Source: Klebsiella sp. RHBSTW-00484 (lineage in GTDB: Bacteria > Pseudomonadota > Gammaproteobacteria > Enterobacterales > Enterobacteriaceae). Taken from it: a stretch of 64,000 bases of DNA. A program made the position numbers and the translations under genes. Below, piece by piece: positions 41,901 to 53,500 of this stretch. The DNA lies in the NCBI RefSeq assembly GCF_013705725.1, contig NZ_CP055481.1, forward strand, positions 4,898,001 through 4,962,000, read 5' to 3'. The notes beneath the pieces were generated by a model that was not told where the DNA came from, did no database searches, and saw only the letters and a list, made by a program, of their open reading frames with translations. Every line of letters starts with the position of its first letter. The first letter of the stretch is position 1.

Positions 41901-42314
41901 TTAAGGACGAACTTTCCCACGCAGCGCTTTGACTGAGGATTTTTGCGCCTTAGAGGCAAGTCGACGCTCTTTGGATGCCCGAGTCGGTCGCGTCTCCCGG
42001 CGACTTTTTTGCGCTGCGGTTAATTCTTGTATTAGGGCAACCAGGCGAGCAATCGCCGCTTCGCGATTCATTTCCTGGCTGCGATATTCCTGAGCCTTAA
42101 TGATAACCACACCGTCAGCAGAAATTAAGTGGTGGCTGGCAGCAAGCAGACGTTCCTTATAATACTCAGGCAGGCTTGATGCCTTAATATCAAAGCGCAA
42201 ATGAATAGCCGTTGATGCCTTATTCACATGCTGCCCACCCGCGCCCTGCGCACGTATGCCGGAAAGAGAAATCTCTTCATCCGCAATCGCCACGCTGCGG
42301 CTAATGGTAATCAT
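41901..42314 (-). CDS. arfB: Alternative ribosome-rescue factor ArfB
   Basis: Peptidyl-tRNA hydrolase that frees stalled ribosomes. 137 residues; catalytic GGQ motif in [18 protein letters not shown] and a basic C-terminal tail ([15 protein letters not shown]...) that enters the empty mRNA channel. Overlaps yaeQ by 4 bp, same order as K-12. Confidence 0.97.
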   Translation of the reverse strand: MITISRSVAIADEEISLSGIRAQGAGGQHVNKASTAIHLRFDIKASSLPEYYKERLLAASHHLISADGVVIIKAQEYRSQEMNREAAIARLVALIQELTAAQKSRRETRPTRASKERRLASKAQKSSVKALRGKVRP

Positions 42315-42856
42315 GCGGGTGTTTGCCAGGCCGTTAAGTTAATTTCCAGATTATTCTTAGCGTCGGATAACCAGATACTGCCATCCTGGATGGTCGCCTG
42401 CAGTATCATGGTGCGATCGGCAAATGCACTGAGCTGCGCCAGTTGAGTATCATCTAAATACCAGACCGTCAGCTTCGAAAACTGTGCCATTTTACTCTTA
42501 TTCTGCTGCCACCAAATTTCAGCCGCCCGACTATTATAGGCAAACAGCGCAACCTCTTGTGCTCGTGAGCAAGCTTTTTTAATCCGCCGATCGTCAGGCA
42601 GCCCCAGTTCAATCCATAAATCAACGCCCAGATGATCGTTAAGCAGCCAGAGCTCCGCCTCATCATCGGAAGACAAACCGCGGGTAAACTGCAGACGCTC
42701 GTTGGCATATTTGATCCACGCCAGCAGTCGCAGCATCATGCGCTCCTGGGTTTCAGACGGATGCTGAGCTAACGTCAGACTGGCATCCAGAAACTGGTTA
42801 CGGTCCAGGTCAGCCACGTTCACCGTCGCTTTAAAAATCGTCGCTTTCAGCGCCAT
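42311..42856 (-). CDS. yaeQ: Conserved protein YaeQ (PD-(D/E)XK-like fold)
   Basis: 181 residues from ATG 42856 ([20 protein letters not shown]); ten extra codons upstream are not conserved. YaeQ proteins have a nuclease-like fold without a proven activity; segments typical of the family are [21 protein letters not shown] and [15 protein letters not shown]. Coupled to arfB. Confidence 0.94.
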   Translation of the reverse strand: MALKATIFKATVNVADLDRNQFLDASLTLAQHPSETQERMMLRLLAWIKYANERLQFTRGLSSDDEAELWLLNDHLGVDLWIELGLPDDRRIKKACSRAQEVALFAYNSRAAEIWWQQNKSKMAQFSKLTVWYLDDTQLAQLSAFADRTMILQATIQDGSIWLSDAKNNLEINLTAWQTPA

Positions 42857-43052
42857 GAATAAACTCCTGATAAAAATGGCGTACATTGTAGCGAAACTCG
42901 CGCCAAAAGGCTGTCAGCAATCAAAGGATCCCGTTTCATCCTGCTGATATTGCTTAAATGACTATGGTATAGTCACCTTGCTAAACAGAGTTTATCTTCG
43001 TAGGCTTAAACTTACATCCCACGGTTGAGTCAGGATGCTGACAGGAGGGCAT

Positions 43053-43253
43053 GTGGACAAATATTGTGAGTTAATACGCAAGCGGTATGCGGAAATAGCC
43101 AGCGGGGATCTGGGGTATATTTCGGACGCGCTCGGTTGCGTGTTGAAAACATTGAATGAGATTGCGGCGGATCAGGCCCTTTCTGAGTCAGTCAGGGAAA
43201 AGGCCGCTTATGCGGCAGCAAACTTACTGGTGAGCGATTATGTCAATGAATGA
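43053..43253 (+). CDS. yaeP: Small conserved protein YaeP
   Basis: 66 residues from GTG 43053, with AGGAGGG upstream; matches K-12 YaeP ([19 protein letters not shown], ending [10 protein letters not shown]). Function unknown. Overlaps rof by 14 bp. A longer opening from ATG 43035 is less likely given the ribosome-site position. Confidence 0.92.
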   Translation: MDKYCELIRKRYAEIASGDLGYISDALGCVLKTLNEIAADQALSESVREKAAYAAANLLVSDYVNE

Positions 43254-43500
43254 TACTTATCAACCCATCAATTGCGATGATTATGACAACCTCGAACTTG
43301 CCTGCCAGCACCATTTAGTTCTGGCGCTGGCGCTCAAAGATGGCGAACAGCTGCAAGGGAAGGCCAACGATCTGATCTCGCGCAAAAACATCGAGTATCT
43401 GGTAGTGGAACTCGCCGGCGACGTCCGCGAGCTACGCCTGGATAAAATCGCCAGTTTCAGCCACCCGGAAATCGGTACCGTCGTGGTCAGTGAGTCCTGA
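43240..43500 (+). CDS. rof: Rho-termination modulator Rof
   Basis: Binds Rho and inhibits transcription termination. 86 residues ([22 protein letters not shown]...), Sm-like fold, with [21 protein letters not shown] in the core. Co-transcribed with yaeP. Followed by a hairpin shared with tilS. Confidence 0.95.
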   Translation: MSMNDTYQPINCDDYDNLELACQHHLVLALALKDGEQLQGKANDLISRKNIEYLVVELAGDVRELRLDKIASFSHPEIGTVVVSES

Positions 43501-43501
43501 A

Positions 43502-44824
43502 TCAAAACGGGTGGCCCTGGTCACCCGTTTTCCTCAACACCATCTGTACGCCTTTACCTTGCTCTACTCGCCCCTCTTGCGTGACAAACAGGCCATCGGC
43601 GGCAGCAATCAGCGTTTCGCCATAAAACAGTAACGGCGTAGTATCACGACGCCAGGGGGCTACGCCCAGTTCCTGCCAGATCTTTTTCAGCTTGCGGCCA
43701 CCGTGGCGGCCCACGATATGTAGATTACCGCTGGCGCGAAAGCGTATTGTCACCGTATCTCCCTGATTCGGCTCACGTAACGCCCCACCAGGTTGTAACG
43801 CCAGCTCACCAAGATCAGCGGGTAACAACAGCGGTTCTGAAATATCGGGCCAGCTCAGCACGGCTTCTGTCTGACCCGGAATATACTTAACCCAATGCAG
43901 CCGCTGCTGATAACGACGAACGGTAAAATCGCCAAGACGTAGGCAAGGAAATGCATCTTCTCGCGCCTGCGCAACTTCACGCCAGATACGCTCCGGTACA
44001 TCACGAGAAGGCATCAGCGCATTGTGCGCACTGAGCCAACGCCGCAGCAGCGCAGCCCGACGCGGCGCGCTCAGCGTAGTTAACGGCTCGACAGCCAGAG
44101 AACCGTCGCTCGCCATCAGCGTGGCGAGCTCCGCTGCCAGCATTTCGTCAAGCAGTTGTTCCTGCTCGCCGCACAGGCTGGCGCTACGGGCTACGGCCTC
44201 AGCAAAGTGCGGCCAGCGTGCGCTGAGTAACGGAACGATACGTAGGCGAAGAAAATTACGGTCGTAAGCATCATCCTGGTTACTTTCATCTTCGATCCAG
44301 GTGAGCTGATGAGTCATTGCCCACCGATATAGCGACTCGCGACGTTCATTGAGCAGCGGGCGCAACAGTTTCGTTCCGGCAAAGTTAGATTCACCCGACA
44401 TCGCCGATAATCCGGTCGGTCCACTCCCCCGCTTAAGCGCCAGCAGGAAGGTTTCACACTGATCATCAAGATGTTGTGCGGTGACGAGTGCTTCTCCAGG
44501 CAAAAGCGCCATACGGAATGCCTGATAACGCGCTTGTCGCGCGTGAGCCTCAATCCCCAGCCCCTCATCGCCGAGCACCACTCGTTCGACCAAAAGCGGC
44601 ACCTGCCACTGCTGACAAACTTGCTGGCAGTGCGCCACCCAGCCATCGGCGTTAGCGCTTAGCCCGTGGTGAATATGAATCGCCCGCAGTTGAATGGTTG
44701 GATCCTGTTCACGCCAACGGACCAGGCGGTGCAAAAGAACGGTCGAATCCAGCCCGCCGCTGAAGGCCAGCAAAAACTGGCGGTGCGGTTGGAGCGTTTG
44801 CGCAAGATCTGAGATCATCATCAT
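43502..44824 (-). CDS. tilS: tRNA(Ile)-lysidine synthetase
   Basis: Converts C34 of the CAU tRNA-Ile to lysidine, an essential decoding change. PP-loop [13 protein letters not shown] near the start, [31 protein letters not shown], and the C-terminal [17 protein letters not shown] domain. About 440 residues from ATG 44824; the start is uncertain because MMMISD has alternatives and a non-ATG opening extends to 44884. Confidence 0.94.
   Translation of the reverse strand: MMMISDLAQTLQPHRQFLLAFSGGLDSTVLLHRLVRWREQDPTIQLRAIHIHHGLSANADGWVAHCQQVCQQWQVPLLVERVVLGDEGLGIEAHARQARYQAFRMALLPGEALVTAQHLDDQCETFLLALKRGSGPTGLSAMSGESNFAGTKLLRPLLNERRESLYRWAMTHQLTWIEDESNQDDAYDRNFLRLRIVPLLSARWPHFAEAVARSASLCGEQEQLLDEMLAAELATLMASDGSLAVEPLTTLSAPRRAALLRRWLSAHNALMPSRDVPERIWREVAQAREDAFPCLRLGDFTVRRYQQRLHWVKYIPGQTEAVLSWPDISEPLLLPADLGELALQPGGALREPNQGDTVTIRFRASGNLHIVGRHGGRKLKKIWQELGVAPWRRDTTPLLFYGETLIAAADGLFVTQEGRVEQGKGVQMVLRKTGDQGHPF
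43504..43531. terminator. Bidirectional terminator between rof and tilS
   Basis: AAAACGGGTG / CACCCGTTTT with an 8-nt loop; it overlaps the last codons of tilS. Confidence 0.8.
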
Positions 44825-44887
44825 GTGAGTACTGACTGAGGAAAGCGTGTCCGGCACGTTACCCGGCAGGACACCTTCTGACAAGAA

Positions 44888-45277
44888 TTACTGTTGATAG
44901 ATTTCCAGCGGCAAGCCATCGGGATCATTGAAAAAGGTGAAGCGCTTATCGGTGAACGGATCGATACGTACGCCTTCACAAGCGACACCGTGTGCCTCAA
45001 GATGGGCAACGGCGGCATCAATATCATCAACGCTAAACGCCAGATGACGTAATCCGCAGGCTTCAGGACGGCTTGGGCGTGAAGGAGGAAACGGGAAAGA
45101 AAACAGTTCAATGACATATTCGCCATTTAACGCCAGATCGCCCTTCCACGAATCGCGCTCTTCACGGTAAAACTCCCCCTGGAGAGTAAATCCCAAAACG
45201 TCGCAGTAGAAAGCTTTACTCTTCGCATAATCCGTCGCAATGATGGCGATATGGTGAACCCGTTTTAAACCCAGCAT
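44888..45277 (-). CDS. yaeR: VOC/glyoxalase-like protein YaeR
   Basis: 129 residues, two beta-alpha-beta-beta-beta units of the vicinal oxygen chelate fold with metal-ligand candidates HHIAII (His near 8) and ending PDGLPLEIYQQ (Glu). Function unproven. Same place and length as in K-12, between tilS and ldcC. Confidence 0.94.
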   Translation of the reverse strand: MLGLKRVHHIAIIATDYAKSKAFYCDVLGFTLQGEFYREERDSWKGDLALNGEYVIELFSFPFPPSRPSRPEACGLRHLAFSVDDIDAAVAHLEAHGVACEGVRIDPFTDKRFTFFNDPDGLPLEIYQQ

Positions 45278-45339
45278 CGTAAAACTCCTCCTGTTGAAGC
45301 CAGCAAAGTTACTCGCGCCATCCGTTATCGCGCAAGCAC

Positions 45340-47478
45340 TTAGTCATTTTTTAAGACTCGAACCCAATACACGCCGTCTTCATCACGCTTCGCCCCGTGG
45401 ATATCGGTTTCAAAACCCGGGTAATGACGCCCAATCGAACACAGCATTAGCAGGAAGTCGAGTACCGCCCGGCTCTCTTCGGTAATCATTTCCCCAGGCA
45501 TCAGCAGCGGCACGCCAGGCGGATACGGCAGGATCATATTGGCTGAAATGCGTCCGACCAGATTCTCCAGCTCAATGGTCTCCACTTCACCTTTGATTTG
45601 CCGCTGCCAGGCTCGGTAAGGTGTCATTTTCATCTCAGGCAGAACATCAAAGGCTCGCAGCATCAGTTGAGAAAGCTGGTGCTGGCGAATCAAGCGATGA
45701 ATACCCTGAGCCAGTTCCTGAATGCGCATGTTGCGATAAAAATCCGGATCCTCAGCATAGAGATCCGGCAACATATTCTTCACTCGCAGATTCAGATCGT
45801 AAGAGCGCTTAAATTCCGTCAACCCACGCAGCAGTCCCATTGCGCGGGTTTTATCAATGCCGATACTGAAAAGAAACAACAGGTTATACGGCCCAGTTTT
45901 TTCAACCACCACACCGCGCTCATCGAGGAACTTCGCCACCAGCGAGGCTGGGATCCCCTCATTATCCATGTTACCTTGCTCATCCATTCCGGGCGTCAGA
46001 ATGGTCACTTTCACCGGGTCGAGGAACATATGGTCATCATCGGCATCCTGAAAGCCGTGCCACGGTTCACCCGGTGCGACTGGCCAGCACTGCGCTTCCC
46101 CCACCTCTTCCGGCTGCCAGATATCAAAGAACCAACCGTCAGACTCTTCACGTAGCCGCTGCACCTCTTTGCGAAAATCAAGCGCCCGTTCAATTGAACG
46201 CTGAATAAGGCGCCTGCCGGAGTTACCACGTAGCATCGCCGCCGCCGTTTCGATGGAGGCGACAATCGGGTAGCTCGGCGAGGTCGAGGTATGCATCATA
46301 AAAGCTTCATTAAAGGTATCTTCGTCGTAGCTGCCTTTAATATGGATAAGCGAAGCCTGCGACAGCGCCGCCAGCATTTTATGCGTCGACTGCGTTTCAA
46401 AGATAACTTTCCCGGCAATGCGATCGCCGCTCATGCCGCTTTTTCCCTGATAGATCGAGTGAAAATGGGTGTAGGGTACCCAGGCAGAGTCAAAGTGAAT
46501 AGACGGCACGTCGAGGGTTTCTTTAATCCAGGTGGTGTTGTACAACAGTCCGTCATAGGTGGAGTTGGTGATCACCGCATGTACAGGCCATCCAGCACCA
46601 CCCGCAGCATTTACCTTTTGCTGTATCACATCGCGGGTAAACTCGCGCTTCGGAATACCGCCGAGGATCCCCAGCGCATTGCGCGTCGGTTTTAACCATA
46701 ACGGCACAACGTCACTCATCATCAGTAAATGCGCCAGCGATTTATGGCAGTTGCGATCGATAAGCAGGGTACTTCCCGCCGGAGCGGAATACATGCCGAC
46801 AATTTTGTTCGACGTTGAAGTCCCGTTGGTCACCATATAGCTTTGTTCCGCGCCGAAAGCACGCGCAATATACTCTTCAGCCTCCAGATGTGGGCCGCTA
46901 TGGTCGAGCAGCGACCCCAACTCCGTCACCGAAATAGAAACATCGGCCTTTAAGGTATTACCGCCGAAGAAATCATAAAACAAGCAACCTACCGGACTTT
47001 TTTGATAGGCAGAGCCGCCCATATGCCCAGGGGTGCAGAAGGTATATTTTCCCTCTTGCACATAGTTGAATAATGCTTTAGTAAACGGTGGCGTGATGTT
47101 GTCGAGGTATTCGCGGGTGTACTGACCAATTCGAGTCGCGATCTCTTCCGCCAGCCCAAGCGCATATTCGAAAAACCACAGCGTCATACGCAAATCCTGA
47201 CCGCTGACATCCATCGTCGAATGCGCGTTGATAAAGGCGTATAGCGGCAGGTATTCATTCAGCTGGTTAATCTCGCTACACAAATCAACGTTGTACTCAT
47301 CCCAGTCAAAGATAACCCCACAGATCCGCGGATTATGTTCGATAAACTGCAACAGGTCGGCGCTGTTTTGCGGCCAGATGGTCTGGAAGCCTTGCCGTTG
47401 CAGGGCGGCTTCCAGTTCTTTGATCGGTTCGTCTTTGTGATAGACGCCATGGGGGCCCATGATGGCGATGATATTCAC
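45340..47478 (-). CDS. ldcC: Constitutive lysine decarboxylase LdcC
   Basis: PLP enzyme converting lysine to cadaverine. 712 residues from GTG 47478, which has an excellent AGGAGG site 5-7 bp upstream; 95 more open codons upstream are not conserved. Domains: response-regulator-like wing (1-130), PLP core with ETQSTHKMLAALSQ (PLP Lys), and C-terminal domain ending GVYWVRVLKND. Synteny with accA and yaeR supports LdcC rather than inducible CadA. Confidence 0.97.
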   Translation of the reverse strand: MNIIAIMGPHGVYHKDEPIKELEAALQRQGFQTIWPQNSADLLQFIEHNPRICGVIFDWDEYNVDLCSEINQLNEYLPLYAFINAHSTMDVSGQDLRMTLWFFEYALGLAEEIATRIGQYTREYLDNITPPFTKALFNYVQEGKYTFCTPGHMGGSAYQKSPVGCLFYDFFGGNTLKADVSISVTELGSLLDHSGPHLEAEEYIARAFGAEQSYMVTNGTSTSNKIVGMYSAPAGSTLLIDRNCHKSLAHLLMMSDVVPLWLKPTRNALGILGGIPKREFTRDVIQQKVNAAGGAGWPVHAVITNSTYDGLLYNTTWIKETLDVPSIHFDSAWVPYTHFHSIYQGKSGMSGDRIAGKVIFETQSTHKMLAALSQASLIHIKGSYDEDTFNEAFMMHTSTSPSYPIVASIETAAAMLRGNSGRRLIQRSIERALDFRKEVQRLREESDGWFFDIWQPEEVGEAQCWPVAPGEPWHGFQDADDDHMFLDPVKVTILTPGMDEQGNMDNEGIPASLVAKFLDERGVVVEKTGPYNLLFLFSIGIDKTRAMGLLRGLTEFKRSYDLNLRVKNMLPDLYAEDPDFYRNMRIQELAQGIHRLIRQHQLSQLMLRAFDVLPEMKMTPYRAWQRQIKGEVETIELENLVGRISANMILPYPPGVPLLMPGEMITEESRAVLDFLLMLCSIGRHYPGFETDIHGAKRDEDGVYWVRVLKND

Positions 47479-47522
47479 GCTTTCCTCCTGGAATTTACCT
47501 GAGGGAAGCATCATAACAATCA

Positions 47523-47543
47523 CGCCAGTGCTTAGCACTGGCG
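47523..47543 (-). terminator. Hairpin between chitinase and ldcC genes
   Basis: Perfect 9-bp stem CGCCAGTGC / GCACTGGCG with a 3-nt loop, 12 bp past the chitinase stop. The T run is poor, so it may be a weak terminator or an mRNA-stabilising hairpin. Confidence 0.55.
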
Positions 47544-47554
47544 GATTCTTCTTA

Positions 47555-49351
47555 TTACATTGCTTTCCAGGCGTCTCCCCATGCGATGCCTGCACCAGGC
47601 TCGTAGTAGGTTGGCGCCACGTTGCACCATGCGCCTTCTGGCAGGGGTTTACACTGATACAGCGCACCATGGTTATTAACGATATCACCCGCTTTCCAGC
47701 TCTGAGTCGCGCTCCAGGATGGGTAGCTGATGGTGCCATCATCTTTGCCATCCGTCGATTCATCCGCAGCAGCCTTGGCTTTAACGTTCAGGGTATAAGT
47801 TGTGGTGCTGGACAACACACCATCGCTCACCTTCAGGCTAACGACGTACTGAGCGTCCTGGTCTTTTTCCGGGGCGGTAAAGTTAATGACTGCTTTATCT
47901 TGACCGCTAAGTGTCTGACCATCCTGAGACATCCAGGTATAGCTCAGCTTGTCACCGTTGGCATCAGAAGAACCTTCTGCGCTTAAAGAAATCACCGCAC
48001 CCGCTTCAACAGCACCAATCGGACCCGCGATACGCGCAACCGGTGCGACGTTAACCGCCGGAGCTGGCGTCGTATCATCAGTGGTATCTGTAGGCGTCTC
48101 TGGAGTCGTATCCGCCTGATCGTTGTCGTCTACGATGTTGACGTTGAAATGGCTCTGGACACACTTGGCATAATCGCCCTCTTTAAAGGCGGTATATGGC
48201 GTCTGGTAGCCTACCAACTGGCAAGAGTTAGTTTTACCGTCAGAGGTTTCCGCGCTCCATCCCCAATCCATTTCCCAGTAGATCGGCAGAGCGCCCGCGC
48301 CGCCTTCATCAAACTGCTTCATGTTCTTACAGCCGAGAACTTCGTCATCAGCAATCGGGACTTTCAGATAGTTAGCAAACTCTTTGTAGTAAGCGATACG
48401 GTTAAGAGACTGGGCGTTCTCTTCCGCGCCACCACACTCAACGCCGCCGTTGATGATTTGGATGCTCACACCAAAGCCGGTGACCAGACCGTTTGCTTTA
48501 TCGTGATCGTTTGGCTGCCAGGTACCATCAATAACGTGCAGCATAGATGGCTTCGGCGGCTGCGGGTAAACGAAGAAGAAGACTGCGCTCGCCAGGTTCA
48601 TCCAGGTATCAGCAACCAGTTCCGGTTTATCCAACAGCGGGCGAACGTCGCCGCCGTACATAGCATCAGAGAATGGGCCATAGTTATAGTTGTAGGAGAG
48701 CTGTTTCGCCCCACGACCAAAGTAGCTAAGGAAATCGCCATCTTTGTCTTTACCACACGGCCAGGTCTGCCCCTGCCAGATATCCGGGTTACATTCGCCG
48801 TTGTAGCCGCCTTTCTGCCCTTCTACCCAACCTACTTCGCGGAGATAGACCAGAGCCTGACGCCATTCAGGAATATCACGCCAGCTTTCATGGCCGCCGG
48901 TTTCCTGCGCAAAGTGAGCAAACATGGTTGCCAGAGATTTACGGCAGATGGCATCGCTGTCGCGGCCATCGGTATAGGTACCGCAAACAGCAGGGAATTT
49001 ACCAACCGCTTTGAGGAAGTTGGAGTAAGTATATTCCGGAGCACGCATCGGGAACAGATAGTCCCAATCTTGCTCAGATAGCATACCCTCAACACGTTTA
49101 ACGTTTGCCGGGTTGGTCGAAAGACCCGGTTCAATTTTTTCAACTTCACTATTAGACAGCGTCTGAATAGATGATTTTACCGCATCCATCAGTGGGAAGT
49201 CGGTTAATGCTTTTTCTTTAGCGCTCAGATCGCTCGCTTTAATAGTTGTCGCTTCTGTTGCACCAAGTAACGGTGCGGCCTGTGCGGCCCCCAGGCTTAA
49301 CATGATCCCTGCGGCCACGGCGCTCAACGCGACGGTTTTATACAATGCCAT
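47555..49351 (-). CDS. Secreted GH19 chitinase with PKD and chitin-binding domains
   Basis: 598 residues. Sec signal peptide (cleavage near AQA-APLL, about residue 26). The GH19 catalytic domain spans about 80-390 with MFAHFAQETGGHESW (catalytic Glu150) and YFGRGAKQLSYNYNYG. A Thr/Pro/Asp linker (about 405-430) is followed by a PKD-like domain (about 432-525) and a C-terminal CBM5/12-type chitin-binding module (YPSWSATQSWKAGDIV, then ALYQCKP). Hydrolyses chitin; would need type II secretion or similar to leave the periplasm. Not in K-12 here; comparable genes occupy this place in Salmonella and related genera as I recall. Confidence 0.92.
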   Translation of the reverse strand: MALYKTVALSAVAAGIMLSLGAAQAAPLLGATEATTIKASDLSAKEKALTDFPLMDAVKSSIQTLSNSEVEKIEPGLSTNPANVKRVEGMLSEQDWDYLFPMRAPEYTYSNFLKAVGKFPAVCGTYTDGRDSDAICRKSLATMFAHFAQETGGHESWRDIPEWRQALVYLREVGWVEGQKGGYNGECNPDIWQGQTWPCGKDKDGDFLSYFGRGAKQLSYNYNYGPFSDAMYGGDVRPLLDKPELVADTWMNLASAVFFFVYPQPPKPSMLHVIDGTWQPNDHDKANGLVTGFGVSIQIINGGVECGGAEENAQSLNRIAYYKEFANYLKVPIADDEVLGCKNMKQFDEGGAGALPIYWEMDWGWSAETSDGKTNSCQLVGYQTPYTAFKEGDYAKCVQSHFNVNIVDDNDQADTTPETPTDTTDDTTPAPAVNVAPVARIAGPIGAVEAGAVISLSAEGSSDANGDKLSYTWMSQDGQTLSGQDKAVINFTAPEKDQDAQYVVSLKVSDGVLSSTTTYTLNVKAKAAADESTDGKDDGTISYPSWSATQSWKAGDIVNNHGALYQCKPLPEGAWCNVAPTYYEPGAGIAWGDAWKAM

Positions 49352-49487
49352 AGTATTTCTCCTTTATCCTTGTTAACTGCCTGCCGGGTCGCAATACCTG
49401 GCAGTTGCTGCAGTTTTAGGGAAGAATGGCATCATCTGCTAATCACATTACCTCTCACTGCTCTCATCTCGCATCAGTAAACAACAT

Positions 49488-49517
49488 ATAAAAAAAGGGC
49501 CGGAAAATCCGACCCTT
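49488..49517 (-). terminator. Terminator of accA
   Basis: On the minus strand AAGGGTCGGA / TCCGGCCCTT (one G-U pair) with a TTTT loop region, followed by a 7-base T run; 25 bp past the accA stop. Confidence 0.88.
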
Positions 49518-49541
49518 AGAGGTAAAAAATGATATTGATAA

Positions 49542-50501
49542 TCAGGCGTAACCGTAGCTCATCAGACGCTGATAGCGACGGTTGAGCAGCTCTTCCTCAT
49601 TCAGAGTGTCGAGGTCAGCTAGGTCAGCCAGCAGTTGAGCTTTCAAGCTCGCCGCTATCGCTTCCGGATTACGATGCGCGCCGCCCAGCGGCTCCGGAAT
49701 GATAGAGTCAATCAGCTTCAGCTCTTTAAGACGCGGAGCGACGATACCCATCGCTTCAGCGGCCAGCGGCGCTTTGTCGGCGCTCTTCCACAGAATGGAA
49801 GCACAGCCTTCCGGGGAGATAACGGAATAAGTGCTGTACTGCAGCATATTCACTTTATCGCCCACGCCAATAGCCAGCGCGCCGCCGGAACCACCTTCAC
49901 CAATCACGGTGCAGATAACCGGTACGCTCAGGCGTGACATTTCACGCAGGTTACGGGCAATCGCTTCAGACTGGCCGCGTTCTTCCGCTCCCACTCCCGG
50001 GTAAGCCCCTGGAGTGTCGATGAAAGTGATGATGGGCATTTTAAAACGCTCAGCCATCTCCATCAGACGCAACGCCTTACGATAGCCTTCTGGTGCCGGC
50101 ATCCCGAAGTTGCGACGAATTTTCTCTTTGGTTTCGCGCCCTTTTTGGTGGCCGATAATCATCACCGGACGCCCGTCCAGACGCGCAATCCCACCAACGA
50201 TAGCTTTATCGTCAGCGTAAGCGCGGTCACCAGCCAGTTCGTCGAATTCGTCGAAAGCCAGGCGAACATAATCCAGGGTGTATGGGCGACGTGGATGGCG
50301 TGCCAGTTGAGCGACCTGCCATGCGCCAAGATCGGCGAAGATCTTGCGCGTCAGCTCTACGCTTTTTTCGCGCAGGCGATGCACTTCTTCATCGATATTA
50401 ATATCCAGTTTCTCATCCTGGCGGCTTACCGCAGTCAGAGAATCGATTTTCGCTTCCAGCTCTGCAATCGGCTGTTCAAAATCAAGGAAATTCAGACTCA
50501 T
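49542..50501 (-). CDS. accA: Acetyl-CoA carboxylase carboxyltransferase subunit alpha
   Basis: With AccD forms the carboxyltransferase that makes malonyl-CoA, the first committed step of fatty-acid synthesis. 319 residues; crotonase-like fold with [24 protein letters not shown] core and [15 protein letters not shown] oxyanion region. 12 bp downstream of dnaE on the same strand, as in K-12. Confidence 0.98.
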   Translation of the reverse strand: MSLNFLDFEQPIAELEAKIDSLTAVSRQDEKLDINIDEEVHRLREKSVELTRKIFADLGAWQVAQLARHPRRPYTLDYVRLAFDEFDELAGDRAYADDKAIVGGIARLDGRPVMIIGHQKGRETKEKIRRNFGMPAPEGYRKALRLMEMAERFKMPIITFIDTPGAYPGVGAEERGQSEAIARNLREMSRLSVPVICTVIGEGGSGGALAIGVGDKVNMLQYSTYSVISPEGCASILWKSADKAPLAAEAMGIVAPRLKELKLIDSIIPEPLGGAHRNPEAIAASLKAQLLADLADLDTLNEEELLNRRYQRLMSYGYA

Positions 50502-50513
50502 AGTATTCCTGTA

Positions 50514-53500
50514 TTAGTCAAACTCCAGTTCCACCTGCTCCGAGCCGATAAGGCCACGCAGATCGTTGAGTAAACGATCGCTCGGAGAGACGCGCCATGT
50601 TGCGCCAAAACGCAACCGCGCGCGCGCATCCGCCCTCTGATAATAGAGGTGTACTGGAATGGTTCCCGAACGATGGGGTTCCAGAGACTGACGGAGTCGG
50701 TTTAAAAGCTGGTCATCAATTTGCCTGTCCGTCAGCGAGATAGCAAGCCCGCGAGCATATTTTTCCCGGGCTTCGTCAATGTCCATGACTTCACGAGCGG
50801 TCATTTTAAGCCCCCCGCTGAAGTCATCAAAGCTGACCTGTCCGCTGACGATAAGTATGCGGTCTTTTTCCAGCAATTGCTGGTATTTATCCAGGGCATC
50901 GGTGAATAACATCACCTCCAGACGCCCGGAACGGTCATCCAGTGTACAGATGCCGATACGATTGCCGCGCTTGGTGACCATGACCCGCGCCGCAATAACG
51001 AGCCCCGCCGCCGTGGTCACTTTACCACGATCGGTCGGATGCATGTCTTTGAGTCGTACGCCGCCAACATAGCGTTCGATCTCTCTCAGATACTGGTTAA
51101 TCGGGTGCCCGGTCAGATACAGCCCCAGAGTCTCCCTTTCGCCCTCCAACACCACCTGTTCCGGCCACGGCTGGCAGTTAGCGTAGGATTGTTCAATTTG
51201 TTCCGGCTCTTCTGCCAGAACGCCAAACATATCAGCCTGGCCAATCGCTTCAGCTTTGGCGTGCTGATCGGCAGCCTTCAGCGCATCGCTCAACGAATTC
51301 ATCAACGCCGCGCGATGCGGGCCGAGGCGGTCAAACGCCCCGGACATAATCAGTTTTTCCAGTACCCGACGGTTTAGCTTTTTGATATCAGTTCGCGCGC
51401 AAAGATCAAACAGCTCACGGAAATAACCGCCCTGGTTACGCGCTTCAATGATCGCTTCAATCGGGCCTTCACCAACGCCTTTGATGGCGCCGATACCATA
51501 AACGATTTCGCCATCGTCATTGACGTGGAAATGGTATAGGCCAGAGTTAATGTCCGGCGGCAGGATTTTCAATCCCATGCGCCAGCACTCATCAACCAGA
51601 CCGACCACTTTCTCGGTGTTGTCCATATCCGCGGTCATTACCGCTGCCATAAACTCAGCCGGATAGTGCGCCTTCAGCCACAGCGTCTGATAGGAAACTA
51701 ACGCATAAGCGGCAGAGTGCGATTTGTTAAATCCGTAACCCGCGAATTTCTCCACCAGGTCAAAGATTTTCATCGCCAGTTCACCGTCCACGCCGCGACT
51801 CTTCGCACCCTCTTCAAAGGTGCCACGCTGCTTGGCCATCTCTTCCGGCTTTTTCTTACCCATTGCACGACGCAGCATATCTGCGCCGCCGAGGGTGTAA
51901 CCGGACAGTTCCTGGGCAATCTGCATAACCTGTTCCTGGTACAGGATAATACCGTAAGTCGGCTCCAGTACCGGTTTCAGACATTCATGCTGCCACTGCA
52001 CGTCTGGATAGGAGATTTCTTCACGGCCGTGCTTACGGTCGATAAAGTTATCTACCATGCCCGACTGCAGCGGGCCCGGACGGAACAGGGCCACCAGGGC
52101 TATCATATCTTCGAAGCAGTCGGGCTGCAGGCGTTTGATCAGGTCTTTCATGCCGCGGGATTCAAGCTGGAATACCGCTGTGGTTTCCGAGCGCTGCAGC
52201 ATATCGAAGCTTTTTTTATCGTCGAGCGGGATCGCCGCGATATCTATCGGCTCCAGCCCCTGCTTCGCCCGACGCGGGTTGATCATTTTCAACGCCCAGT
52301 CGATGATCGTCAGCGTACGCAAGCCAAGGAAGTCGAACTTCACCAGCCCCGCGTATTCCACGTCGTTTTTATCGAACTGAGTCACCGGGTTTTGCCCCTG
52401 ATCGTCGCAATATAGCGGAGCGAAATCGGTAATTTTAGTCGGCGCGATAACTACACCACCGGCATGTTTACCCGCGTTACGCGTGACCCCTTCCAGCTTA
52501 CGCGCCATATCGATCAGTGCTTTGACTTCTTCATCGGCTTCGTAAATTTCCGGAAGCTGTGGTTCAGCCTCAAAAGCTTTCGCCAGGGTCATACCCGGAT
52601 CGGGCGGCACTAGCTTGGATATGCGGTCAACAAACCCGTATGGATGTCCCAGCACGCGGCCCACGTCGCGGATAACCGCTTTCGCCGCCATCGTACCAAA
52701 GGTAATAATCTGCGAGACCGCGTCACGACCGTACATCTCCGCCACATGTTCGATAACCCTGTCACGTTTCTCCATACAGAAGTCAACGTCGAAGTCGGGC
52801 ATTGAGACACGTTCCGGGTTAAGGAAACGTTCGAACAGCAGGTCAAACTCTAGCGGGTCAAGGTCGGTAATTTTCAGCGCATAGGCCACCAGCGAACCCG
52901 CACCGGAGCCTCGCCCAGGACCTACCGGCACGCCGTTATCTTTCGACCACTGGATAAACTCCATAACGATCAGGAAGTAACCCGGGAACCCCATCTGGTT
53001 GATAACCTGGAGTTCAATATCCAGACGTTCGTCATAGGGAGGGCGGGATTCTGCGCGCTTTTCAGGATCCGGGAATAAAAATTCGAGGCGCTCTTCCAGC
53101 CCCTCTTTTGATCTGACGACGAGAAAGTCTTCTGTCGACATTTCCCCGGTCGGGAACTGCGGCAGGAAGTATTCGCCAAGCCGCACGGTAACGTTGCAAC
53201 GTTTGGCGATTTCAACGGTATTTTCCAGCGCTTCCGGAATATCAGAGAACAGCTCGCACATCTCCTCCTCGCTGCGCATATATTGCTGCGGCGAGTAGTT
53301 GCGTGGGCGTTTAGGATCATCAAGGGTAAAACCGTCGTGGATAGCTACGCGAATTTCATGCGCATCAAAGTCGCCGGTTTCCAGAAAACGGACATCGTTA
53401 GTCGCGACAACGGGTAAACCGCACTCTTCCGCCAGTTGCACAGCCGCATGAAGATAGGTCTCTTCATCAGCGCGTCCAGTGCGGATCAGCTCTAAATAGT

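Noticed and set aside
47479..47763. Upstream extension of ldcC by 95 codons
   Set aside because: GTG 47478 has a strong AGGAGG site and starts like E. coli LdcC; the extension covers the hairpin and the end of the chitinase gene.
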